Source: a virus. From it: a stretch of DNA of 64,000 bases. Where the stretch lies: positions 124,001-188,000 of the IMG/VR virus record IMGVR_UViG_3300021142_002226; one strand, given 5' to 3'. The translations under genes were made by a program, and so were the position numbers. Below the pieces are notes generated by a model. The model had not been told where the DNA came from. It searched no databases and worked only from the letters and a program-made list of their open reading frames with translations. Below, in pieces: positions 49,385-56,974 of this stretch. Position 1 is the first letter of the stretch. Each line of letters opens with the position of its first letter.

Positions 49385-49827
49385 TATTTATATATCTTGA
49401 ATGGTGCCGTTCTATTTTTATATTTTGGAAAATCCTTTTTAAATTCTTCCAATCTTGGCTCAATCTCATCAGATTTGATAATCCAAAATTGAGCACCAGC
49501 TTTAACGGCTTTAGTTTGTTCATCAGTTTCGTTGCTTGATGATATAATACCAATAACAACATTATTTCCATGTTCAAAATTAATTCTTCTGATTAATTCA
49601 ATACCATCGAATGATGAACCAATTATATTTAAATCAACAAAAACACACTCAGGTCTTTCATGTAGATTTTTATATTTTGTTTTAAACAATTTTTCAGCAT
49701 CATCAGCGCTATTAATTGTTTCTAACGTAAGTGTTATATCAAGAAGACTACAAGCGTCCTCAAACACAAGATGAAATAAATCTTCATCATCAACGAGTAA
49801 AATAGAATCTATAAACTTTTTTTCCAT
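49384..49827 (-). CDS. Response-regulator receiver domain protein
   Basis: 147 aa, a single CheY-like domain: acidic pair Asp13/Asp14 in LLVDDED, phospho-acceptor Asp65 in VFVDLNIIG, Ser96-98 in GIISSSNE, and Lys118 in WIIKSDE. There is no output domain. It may be the phosphorylation partner of the histidine kinase encoded 535 nt upstream in the same unit. Confidence 0.9.
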   Translation of the reverse strand: MEKKFIDSILLVDDEDLFHLVFEDACSLLDITLTLETINSADDAEKLFKTKYKNLHERPECVFVDLNIIGSSFDGIELIRRINFEHGNNVVIGIISSSNETDEQTKAVKAGAQFWIIKSDEIEPRLEEFKKDFPKYKNRTAPFKIYK

Positions 49828-49830
49828 AAA

Positions 49831-50355
49831 TTAAATTTCAATCATTTGAACATTAAGTAATAATTTAATCTCATCCCCAACTAACGCATTACCCTTACCA
49901 CTTAATACATTAAACATTAACCCAAAATCATTACGACTTATTTTACCTGATAACTCAAAACCATGTTTTATCTGACCATACGGATCGATATCACTACCAT
50001 TATAAACACCATTTAAGATTACAGATTTGGTTGTATCCTTAATGGTTAATTCACCAGTAATCACATAACCAGAATCACCTGTTTTTGTGATATTTGTTGA
50101 TACAAAACTAACTTTCGGATATTGACTAACATTGAAAAAATCTTCAGTTTTTAAATGCGCATCTCTGTCAGAAATGTTAGTTGATATCGAATCAACATCA
50201 GCATCAAAAGTTATTTTAGCATCTGTGAAATCTTCACTTGAGGACTCCATTGTCGCATCAAATGACTTAAAATTCCCATAAACGTTGGAAATCATTAAGT
50301 GTTTTACCTTAAACCCAATCTCGCTGTGCATTGGGTCGATTTTGTAATTTTTCAT
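49831..50355 (-). CDS. YceI-like lipid-binding protein, no signal peptide
   Basis: 174 aa. YKIDPMHSEIGFKVKHLMIS at 4-23, then NVYGNFKSFDATM, FFNVSQYPKVSF and GELTIKDTTKSVILNG are the YceI pattern. The family folds into a beta barrel that binds isoprenoids or other lipids; bacterial members are usually exported. No export signal is visible, so it would act in the cytoplasm. It lies between kinase and receiver genes. Confidence 0.88.
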   Translation of the reverse strand: MKNYKIDPMHSEIGFKVKHLMISNVYGNFKSFDATMESSSEDFTDAKITFDADVDSISTNISDRDAHLKTEDFFNVSQYPKVSFVSTNITKTGDSGYVITGELTIKDTTKSVILNGVYNGSDIDPYGQIKHGFELSGKISRNDFGLMFNVLSGKGNALVGDEIKLLLNVQMIEI

Positions 50356-50362
50356 ATAATTT

Positions 50363-52126
50363 TTATTTAATCTTTATTTTCATCAAAGTACCGCTTTCAT
50401 TTTTTTCACACGATACCTCAAAACCATGCTCTTTCAATATTGCTATACAAATACTTAAACCTAAACCAGTACCAACCTCTTTTTGGTTACTTTTCCTGAT
50501 ATAAGGCTTAGATAAATGTTCAAATTCTTGTTGCGTCATACCCCTACCATTATCCTGAATACCAATATGCTCGTCATCTAACATAAATATAGCGACCATT
50601 TTAAATTCACTATCATTATACTTCAAACCATTTCTAATCAAATTATCAATGGCTGTACAAAATAATGAGGGGTTTACATCAATCGTTGGTAAATAATCAA
50701 TAGCCACCTGCTTAACATAAGCGGTGTTACTCAAATAATCATCCAATATTTTCTTCAAATCGCAAGACTCTTTTTCAAGAACCGTATCCTTCTTAACCAA
50801 ATTCGTAAATTCATAAACCCCTTTATAAATTCTCTGAGTATGCTTCAAACCCTCTTTAATCATTTTCAACGGCGAATCCAATTTATATTGTTTTATAATT
50901 TCAGGATTCAATCTCCTTTCCAATGATGAAATACCTCTTGGCATATAAGTATTAATACCACTATGCATATCATGACGCAAAATCTTTGCCGCATGTTCCA
51001 AATATGTATTCTTTTTTTCAATCTCAAATATACTCTTGATAAGTTCTGTTACATCATATCTTATTGAGGTATAACCAATTAATTTTCCTGTAACATTATC
51101 AAAATCCGCTTTTATATATGAATCAACCCAATAAAGTTCACCATTTTTATTCTTATTAGTGATAATTTTATTCCAAACCTTTTTTTCCTTCAATATGACG
51201 TTAAACATATCATTCCAAAAAGCTTTACTATGATCACCTGATTTGAAAAAACTATGATCCTTACCAATTATATCCTCATAACCCCAACCAGAAACTTCCT
51301 GGAATTTCTTGTTAACATAAGTTATCTTACCAGATACATCTGATTTAGAAACCAAAACAGATCTGTCAATAAATTTCTCAAACTCAATTAAATCCTTAGC
51401 CGTCAAATTATTCTGATAAACAGCATAACCAAAAGAATATGTGGAAGTTAATAATTGGACAAAATCTATCTCCTCCTTCAACCACTCCCTATTATTATGA
51501 TTCTCAAAACTTATCATACCAATAACATCACCCTTGAACCAAATAGGAACAATTACACAAGAATTAATTTTATTTCTTTGTATGTAATTTACAGAATGAA
51601 TAACGTTATCCTTATTATTTTCAAGTAAAATATACGGATTAGACTTTAACTCCTCGAAAAATATCTTATTAGAACTCACCAGTATTATATCATTAGTCCT
51701 AAAAGAATTTGTATTCTTAATGAAAATTTCATTGCAAACCATTTTCTTCTTTTGACCATCATATAACCAAACACCCACTCTATCAATACCCAAACCATTA
51801 CACGCAGACTGAGTCAATACCTTTGCAGCATTCAAAATATCACCCTCATAATATAAATCATTATTAATCTGATCAACCAATAAAGTATTCAACTTGGACG
51901 TGTAATCCCTCGATTTCTTAATCTCATTAGAACGTGCCACCAACTCCCTCATCAAATAACAAAACATCGGCACAAAAAATACAAAACAACCCAACTCAAC
52001 CCACTTAAAATATTGAAAAGTAGGAAAAAAATCAAAAATAACACTTACCTTCACAATCATAAAAATGAACATAAGTATAGCACAACCAATAATTGCTGAT
52101 CTCACTTTATTACACATATTACTCAT
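50363..52126 (-). CDS. Sensor histidine kinase (two TM, GAF, PAS, HisKA, HATPase)
   Basis: 587 aa from MSNMCNKVRSA. Two transmembrane helices lie in residues 8-60 with almost no loop between them, then a GAF domain (about 85-245), a PAS domain (about 255-375: KITYVNKKFQEVSGWGYEDI), the phospho-acceptor His385 in ILRHDMHSG, and a HATPase domain (DNLIRNGLKYN, IQDNGRGM, GTGLGLSI). All catalytic motifs look intact. The in-frame Met at 52189 would put a late-type box inside the gene, so 52126 is preferred. Confidence 0.9.
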   Translation of the reverse strand: MSNMCNKVRSAIIGCAILMFIFMIVKVSVIFDFFPTFQYFKWVELGCFVFFVPMFCYLMRELVARSNEIKKSRDYTSKLNTLLVDQINNDLYYEGDILNAAKVLTQSACNGLGIDRVGVWLYDGQKKKMVCNEIFIKNTNSFRTNDIILVSSNKIFFEELKSNPYILLENNKDNVIHSVNYIQRNKINSCVIVPIWFKGDVIGMISFENHNNREWLKEEIDFVQLLTSTYSFGYAVYQNNLTAKDLIEFEKFIDRSVLVSKSDVSGKITYVNKKFQEVSGWGYEDIIGKDHSFFKSGDHSKAFWNDMFNVILKEKKVWNKIITNKNKNGELYWVDSYIKADFDNVTGKLIGYTSIRYDVTELIKSIFEIEKKNTYLEHAAKILRHDMHSGINTYMPRGISSLERRLNPEIIKQYKLDSPLKMIKEGLKHTQRIYKGVYEFTNLVKKDTVLEKESCDLKKILDDYLSNTAYVKQVAIDYLPTIDVNPSLFCTAIDNLIRNGLKYNDSEFKMVAIFMLDDEHIGIQDNGRGMTQQEFEHLSKPYIRKSNQKEVGTGLGLSICIAILKEHGFEVSCEKNESGTLMKIKIK

Positions 52127-52166
52127 AATTATATTTGTTTTATATCGAACTTTAGTTAAGTTACCT

Positions 52167-52174
52167 ATAAATAC
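52167..52174 (-). promoter_or_regulatory. Late-type box GTATTTAT for the kinase operon
   Basis: Reads GTATTTAT leftward, 40 nt before the preferred kinase start; it is divergent from the box at 52199. It ties the signalling operon to phage late control. Confidence 0.5.
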
Positions 52175-52198
52175 TTTAAAATATACCATTAAATTAAA

Positions 52199-52206
52199 CT
52201 ATTTAT
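52199..52206 (+). promoter_or_regulatory. Late-type box CTATTTAT for the tagged cargo cluster
   Basis: Lies 15 nt before the GTG start at 52222. Confidence 0.62.
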
Positions 52207-52221
52207 AAAAAATACATTTCC

Positions 52222-52695
52222 GTGCATTTAAACGAACAATTAAATAAAATTAAGTCAATGATGGGCATAAAACCATTAAATGAATACATTGACCCAAAAA
52301 CGGTGCTTAACGACCAAAATTCCTTAGAATCAATATATTCTGGAAAAAGAAATGTTGGAACCATAGTTAAACATGGTGGTGTTAGAAATAAAAGCTGGGA
52401 AGAAACACTTAAAGATATCGAAAAACATGGCCTTAATTTGATGAAAGTTGAATCAAACCCATATGACCTTTATATTGTATATAAAAAATATGCGCATTTC
52501 CAAGCAAAAGAATTGCATGATATAGCTGAAAAAAATGAGGGCTACCTATCAGTAAACGCATCAATAGAAGATTCAGTCAGAATCGGTGAGTTGTTGGAAT
52601 ATAACCCAGAATCAATAAAACAATATATAATTAAGAACTACCCAGCAGAAGAAGTTCGAAAATATTATACAAATAAAAACAATTTTGATATATAA
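52222..52695 (+). CDS. Tagged cargo protein 1, GTG start
   Basis: 157 aa beginning MHLNEQLNKIKSMMGIKPLN, with LNE|Y at 19-21 as candidate cleavage site. The GTG is chosen because the tag begins there and the promoter box lies just upstream. The body is an alpha/beta domain (GTIVKHGGVRNKSWEETLKD, YDLYIVYKKYAHFQAKEL) that I do not recognise. Its stop and the next start share a base (TAATG). Confidence 0.78.
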   Translation: MHLNEQLNKIKSMMGIKPLNEYIDPKTVLNDQNSLESIYSGKRNVGTIVKHGGVRNKSWEETLKDIEKHGLNLMKVESNPYDLYIVYKKYAHFQAKELHDIAEKNEGYLSVNASIEDSVRIGELLEYNPESIKQYIIKNYPAEEVRKYYTNKNNFDI

Positions 52696-52723
52696 TGAAA
52701 TTGAACGAACAAATACATAGAAT
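52685..52723 (+). repeat. 39-nt direct repeat, copy 1 (gene junction and tag start)
   Basis: Identical over 39 nt to 53206-53244. It spans the end of one gene, the TAATG junction and the first codons of the tag (MKLNEQIHR). Confidence 0.95.
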
Positions 52724-53216
52724 GAAATCAATGATGGGGTTAAATGAAGGTTTGGGTGGAGAATCATTCGAACAATATTTTAAAAGGAGAATCCCTTTTT
52801 TGAAAGAATTTGTTGACCTATCAACAGATGACGAACATTTGAATTTTCAAAATACAACTGAAAATCAAAACGTTAAAATCTATATACCGTCATCCGAACT
52901 AATTTATACACTACCACAATTTGATATTATAACACAATTCAAATTTAACAAAATGGGTGATAAATATGAATTAGCATTTTATTTCAATTTTGATATAGAA
53001 TACCCAAAAGATATGGATGAGCAATTCAAAAGAACCTTTGATGAACAAGCCAGTACTTTGGCTCAAATGAACTCTATGGAATTTGATGATGCTCAAATCA
53101 GTCCAGAATTTATTAATTTTGTGATCAGGAAAATCAACGAAAACATTTTCAAAATGCCTGAATTGATTAATAAGTATTTGATGATACCAGATATAAACAC
53201 CCAACTTGATATATAA
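52695..53216 (+). CDS. Tagged cargo protein 2
   Basis: 173 aa beginning MKLNEQIHRMKSMMGLNEGL: the tag closest to the consensus, with LNE|G at 16-18, an ideal T4-type cleavage site. The body has a beta-rich first half (IITQFKFNKMGDKYELAFYF) and a helical second half. No family recognised. Ends in TQLDI, like the NNFDI end of the previous gene. Confidence 0.78.
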   Translation: MKLNEQIHRMKSMMGLNEGLGGESFEQYFKRRIPFLKEFVDLSTDDEHLNFQNTTENQNVKIYIPSSELIYTLPQFDIITQFKFNKMGDKYELAFYFNFDIEYPKDMDEQFKRTFDEQASTLAQMNSMEFDDAQISPEFINFVIRKINENIFKMPELINKYLMIPDINTQLDI

Positions 53217-53244
53217 TGAAATTGAACGAACAAATACATAGAAT
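53206..53244 (+). repeat. 39-nt direct repeat, copy 2
   Basis: Second copy at the next gene junction; identity ends after the tag codons for IHR. Confidence 0.95.
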
Positions 53245-54070
53245 TAAAGAAATGATGGGCTTACAACCCATTAATGAATACGTCACACAAAATGATGTTT
53301 ATCTCCGTGATTATTTTAATATGTCAGACGAACAAAAAAAATCTGGTCTCCCTTATGAATACTCATTTCTATTTGATGATTTCCTTGTGGAAAACGATAT
53401 AGTGTTTGAAAAACCAACGCATTCATTCATCAGTACTGACGGTGAAGAACCTGGAGACACATACGAAGATTACGAAATAGTTGAATGGCTAAACCAACAT
53501 AAAAAACCATTATTTGATCAATTTGCTACTTATCTATACAATAGAGTCAATGATCACACCCTACCAGTATCTGATGCCGAATACCCAGCCTGGTCATTCT
53601 TTAGCTCCGCAACATTAATCAAAAACCAATGGCTCATCCATTTTACCAATGATCCATGGGGCATCGCAAAGAACGGTTTCACCAAAGGCGTTTCAGAAAT
53701 TGAAAAACTCGGACTCACAACATATCTTGGAGAATTCGAGAAAAAATACGGAGGTTACAATTTTGCATTTAGAGCGAATATATATAACAGATACGCAAAA
53801 GGTAGCCACGGATACAAATACGGTGAAGAAGCCGTGATGTTCATTGGTTCAGGCATGGAAATGCACCACTATGGTGACGAAGAACCACAAGTCATCTTCT
53901 GGGGCAAAAAAGCTAAAAACATAGTGCCGATAACAAAAGAATACGGTGACGATTATGCTGTACATAACCTAAAGAAGGGTGGTATAGTTTATAAAAGCCA
54001 AGATCTCGATGACGTGGTTTCTTGGGTTATGAGAAATTACCAACAATACCAAAATAGATTACATTATTAA
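53216..54070 (+). CDS. Tagged cargo protein 3, possible ART-fold enzyme
   Basis: 284 aa beginning MKLNEQIHRIKEMMGLQPIN; INE|Y is the cleavage candidate. Near residue 140, QWLIHFTNDPWGIAKNGFTK has the strand-helix opening of ADP-ribosyltransferase folds (His after a hydrophobic strand, then xxGIxxxGF). A later segment GEEAVMFIGSGMEM and QVIFWGKKAKNIVPI could supply the core strands. No NAD-site triad can be fixed by eye, so the call is tentative. Confidence 0.7.
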   Translation: MKLNEQIHRIKEMMGLQPINEYVTQNDVYLRDYFNMSDEQKKSGLPYEYSFLFDDFLVENDIVFEKPTHSFISTDGEEPGDTYEDYEIVEWLNQHKKPLFDQFATYLYNRVNDHTLPVSDAEYPAWSFFSSATLIKNQWLIHFTNDPWGIAKNGFTKGVSEIEKLGLTTYLGEFEKKYGGYNFAFRANIYNRYAKGSHGYKYGEEAVMFIGSGMEMHHYGDEEPQVIFWGKKAKNIVPITKEYGDDYAVHNLKKGGIVYKSQDLDDVVSWVMRNYQQYQNRLHY

Positions 54071-54085
54071 AAAAAAGAAATAATA

Positions 54086-55270
54086 ATGAACTTACACGAA
54101 CAAATACATAGGATTAAAGAAATGATGGGTTTGAAAGAATCCAATTATGATGGCAAAACCTTGATTAATGTCGATATTCAACCAGAATATAAAAACTATC
54201 TTTCATTCGACCCAAATGATTGGGTTGAAATGTTAAATAATCATAGAGGTAAAATTGTATTCCTATATAATGGAGAAGACACACTTGGAATGATCAATTT
54301 ACACGATTACCAATATTGGTTATTAGATCATGGTGTTGATGAACATGTGATAGAAAACGCAACCTTCTATGATAAAGGTTACGCTTTCTTTAGATATTGT
54401 ATAGACGAAAAAATTGAAGAAAAACAAATTATAGATCTAATAAAATTCATGATCGAAAAAGATGTGAACGATTCACGTGATTTGAATGAAGAATTTTGGG
54501 ACGAATTCATATCAAATTATTCACATGACGATATCAGAAAACTTCTCGAAATGAGCGATGATTGTATCAATATACCAGATCTTATGGATTTCCTAAAAAA
54601 TTATAACAATATTGTTATTTGCGGCGGAGGTGCAAACGAATGCCTGAAAGAAGTTGAAATAGCACTACACGCACTCGGAAAATCATTTGACACATATCAT
54701 GATTTTGTATATGAAAAAAACTATATAAACGAAGAAGAAATTCAAATAGAAAAAGACTCTAACCTAAATACAGTAAACGAAAACGTATCACAAATCACAT
54801 CAGGCGAAGCGGTATGGAACCATATCGTATCAATCACACCAGATGAAGAAGATATACCATGGGGTTTCGAAAAAATCATCAAACAAAACTCATTCATCCC
54901 AATAGATGACTTTGACCTAAGATCACTGCTTACAACAGACCCAGATTTCAAACAATTCTATGAACATAACAAAGATAATGAATATTTTAGATACGACCCA
55001 TCAGAAGTTAATAGCAATGAATTAGACCAAGAAATTGTTGTCGTAAACGGAGAACTACTTGACGGTTACTCAAGAGCAGCAACAAAACTTGCAAACGGTG
55101 AAACAAAAACAAACGCATTCGTTGCATCAAAAGGAACCATCAAAATAGATGAAAAAGTAACAAAAAATGAAATCATCTGCGATAAATGTGGATGGAAATG
55201 GAAAAAGGAAGACGGAGGAAAAGATCTATATATCTGCCACAAATGTAACCACAACAACAAACCTAAGTAA
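54086..55270 (+). CDS. Tagged cargo protein 4 with ParB-like motif and zinc ribbon
   Basis: 394 aa beginning MNLHEQIHRIKEMMGLKESN (LKE|S). A large alpha/beta part of unknown type covers about 20-230. Near residues 312-340, IVVVNGELLDGYSRAATKLA resembles the (V/I)DGxHRxxA motif of ParB/sulfiredoxin-fold proteins. The C-terminus is a Cys4 zinc ribbon (ICDKCGWKW...YICHKCNH). A DNA-directed activity after injection is one possibility. Confidence 0.75.
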   Translation: MNLHEQIHRIKEMMGLKESNYDGKTLINVDIQPEYKNYLSFDPNDWVEMLNNHRGKIVFLYNGEDTLGMINLHDYQYWLLDHGVDEHVIENATFYDKGYAFFRYCIDEKIEEKQIIDLIKFMIEKDVNDSRDLNEEFWDEFISNYSHDDIRKLLEMSDDCINIPDLMDFLKNYNNIVICGGGANECLKEVEIALHALGKSFDTYHDFVYEKNYINEEEIQIEKDSNLNTVNENVSQITSGEAVWNHIVSITPDEEDIPWGFEKIIKQNSFIPIDDFDLRSLLTTDPDFKQFYEHNKDNEYFRYDPSEVNSNELDQEIVVVNGELLDGYSRAATKLANGETKTNAFVASKGTIKIDEKVTKNEIICDKCGWKWKKEDGGKDLYICHKCNHNNKPK

Positions 55271-55319
55271 CAACACACGCCGAAGGCGGCGGACTATATA
55301 CCTTTTCTACAAAAAAAAT

Positions 55320-55344
55320 AACCCCAGATATCCTGGGGTTTTAT
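55320..55344. terminator. Terminator between convergent cargo units
   Basis: AACCCCAG/CTGGGGTT stem flanked by A8 on one side and a T-rich tract on the other; may work in both directions. A smaller CGCC/GGCG hairpin lies just upstream near 55278. Confidence 0.78.
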
Positions 55345-55660
55345 TATTTTATATGAATTATGCTCGGATTATATATAATATAATGCTTTATGGGCTCATT
55401 ATACCTACCACCCTTCGGATTTTCAGTCAATAATTTCCTCGGAGTTATCACAGCCTCATAAACATGCTCACCATAATGCTGAGCATTCTCCCTCGATGAA
55501 CTGAAATATATGCCAGGCCCCCCAAGATCCTCAGCATCCCTGCCACCAACAAAATCATCCACAAATGAACTTATCTTGGTATTGGAACCATGATACACAG
55601 TTATCGAACCAATACCCTCATGGATTTCATTCTGGAAATCTGTTCATTTAAATTTTTCAT
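55344..55660 (-). pseudogene. Tagged ADP-ribosyltransferase-like gene broken by a one-base deletion
   Basis: From ATG 55660 the frame reads MKNLNEQISRMKSM, then RVLVR and a stop. Inserting one base between 55617 and 55618 restores MMGIGSITVYHGSNTKISSF, and the frame then runs to 55344. The body has YHGSN at the first strand, GGPGIYFSSSRENAQHYGEH and VYEAVI, the layout of ART/PARP-like NAD-binding domains. T4 Alt is a packaged ART. It is either a recent pseudogene or a base-call error in the window. Confidence 0.82.
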
Positions 55661-56238
55661 ATGTTATTTGACTTTATATTAATTAATGTCTTCTTTCTTT
55701 TTGGATCCTCATTATATCCGTCAATTAACTCCTCAGCAATATTCCATAACTTATACCAAACCTGAGCAGCATCATACATATCTGAAGATAAATAATATAA
55801 ACTATTTCTATATTTTGAAATTTCATCAATCACCTTATTATCATAACCATACTTCTCATGAAAAGTATCAATCTTATCTTGATAATATTCCTCTCGTGCA
55901 TTATAATAATCATTCGCCTTCTCAAGCTCCCTTTCCTTCTGCTTTGCCATATCAATATTTTTAACAATATCATCTAACACAGCACCAGCCATCAATTTAG
56001 TTGCCTCAATGTCAATATACTTCTTGGCCTTGGCATAATCATCCATGACCTCACTCAAAACCTTACCAATCTCATCATTAACACTTGGAACCTGGTCATC
56101 AGGAACTTCCTCAGCATATGGAATATCCTCATCCGTCTCAGCAACCATTGGAACATCTGGCTCCAAATCACTGTACCCAGATTCACCTAAACCCATCATC
56201 GATTTCATCTTTGAAATCTGTTCATTAAGATTTTTCAT
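55657..56238 (-). CDS. Tagged helical protein
   Basis: 193 aa from MKNLNEQISKMKSMMGLGES (LGE|S site); the in-frame ATG 6 codons upstream adds basic residues before the tag and is less likely. Residues 20-55 are acidic and Pro-containing. The rest is long helices (YAKAKKYIDIEATKLMAGAV, AKQKERELEKANDYYNAREE). No enzyme signature. Its stop region overlaps the ART-like pseudogene's start by 4 nt (ATG 55660, TAA ending 55657). Confidence 0.75.
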   Translation of the reverse strand: MKNLNEQISKMKSMMGLGESGYSDLEPDVPMVAETDEDIPYAEEVPDDQVPSVNDEIGKVLSEVMDDYAKAKKYIDIEATKLMAGAVLDDIVKNIDMAKQKERELEKANDYYNAREEYYQDKIDTFHEKYGYDNKVIDEISKYRNSLYYLSSDMYDAAQVWYKLWNIAEELIDGYNEDPKRKKTLINIKSNNI

Positions 56239-56350
56239 ACGCCTTCTTAAGCTCACTTAATATTCTTTGATTCTCAGAAAGCCTCTTGATATTCTTCAAA
56301 ACATTCTTTCTAACCTTTAATTTATGCAATTGCTTCTTTCTCCTTGCCAT
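56225..56350 (-). CDS. Small basic protein, 41 aa
   Basis: Frame MARRKKQLHKLKVRKNVLKN continues IKRLSENQRIL...YEKS. Rich in Lys/Arg and helical. Its end overlaps the tagged gene start by 14 nt and a late-type box lies 22 nt upstream, which favours a real gene that couples translation of the next one. Confidence 0.6.
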   Translation of the reverse strand: MARRKKQLHKLKVRKNVLKNIKRLSENQRILSELKKAYEKS

Positions 56351-56371
56351 ATTAGTACATTTATATTATAC

Positions 56372-56379
56372 ATAAATAG
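56372..56379 (-). promoter_or_regulatory. Late-type box CTATTTAT, minus strand
   Basis: Drives the leftward unit of the small basic protein, the tagged helical protein and the ART-like pseudogene. Confidence 0.58.
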
Positions 56380-56436
56380 TTATAAAATTAATAAAATTAT
56401 TGCACCTTTCAAAATCCCAATTTTCCAAAAAAATAT

Positions 56437-56444
56437 CTATTTAT
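56437..56444 (+). promoter_or_regulatory. Late-type box CTATTTAT
   Basis: Lies 8 nt before the ATG at 56453; it is located inside the longer open frame and therefore sets the start. Confidence 0.6.
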
Positions 56445-56452
56445 ATTTACAT

Positions 56453-56974
56453 ATGGCACTCAACGAACAAATAAATAGAATCAAAGAAATGATGGGCTTG
56501 AATAATCGATATGAATACAAAATAGTATCCTATGAAGAATTTGAAGACAAATTATTAGATATCACAACACTAAATTTGGAAGATGATCAAGTAAGAATAC
56601 CACAATTTGATCAAAATAAAGATTATCACCTACTCAATATAAATGATGTTGACCTATATATCAGAAATAGAAAACAACTCCCAGAAAGCGGTTCCTACGA
56701 ATTATTTATCTCTAATATCGATGGCGATGATATAGGGTTTATCCGTGGTACAAAATTAAACAACATACTTTCATTTAATCTCATTTATATCACCCCAGAA
56801 CACAGAGGCGAAGGTATAGGAACTGAAATATATGAATATTTCCTAAATCATGGATATATAATCAAATCTGACTCAGAAATCACTGATAGTACATATAGCA
56901 TCTACACAAAACTCGCAAAGTCAATTTATAAACCAATTATATTTAATGACGGTAGAGTAGGATTAACCAAATAA
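56453..56974 (+). CDS. Tagged GNAT-type acetyltransferase
   Basis: 173 aa from MALNEQINRIKEMMGLNNRY; the upstream open frame covers the promoter and is rejected. After the tag comes a GNAT fold: strands ESGSYELFISNIDGDDIGFI and ILSFNLIYI, then the acetyl-CoA loop PEHRGEGIGTEIYEYF (about 119-134), and a C-terminal strand with YSIYTKLAKSIY. GNAT enzymes acetylate amines on proteins, antibiotics or small molecules. As a packaged effector it could modify a host protein on entry; the target is unknown. Confidence 0.85.
   Translation: MALNEQINRIKEMMGLNNRYEYKIVSYEEFEDKLLDITTLNLEDDQVRIPQFDQNKDYHLLNINDVDLYIRNRKQLPESGSYELFISNIDGDDIGFIRGTKLNNILSFNLIYITPEHRGEGIGTEIYEYFLNHGYIIKSDSEITDSTYSIYTKLAKSIYKPIIFNDGRVGLTK

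Noticed and set aside
48800-52126. Kinase operon as bacterial host contamination
   Set aside because: It is continuous with phage genes on both sides, equally AT-rich, tightly packed, and preceded by the phage late-type box; chimeric assembly cannot be fully excluded without reads.
54742-55433. Extra small frames around the zinc-ribbon end of cargo protein 4
   Set aside because: They are shadows of the long gene or run into the terminator and lack promoter or start signals.
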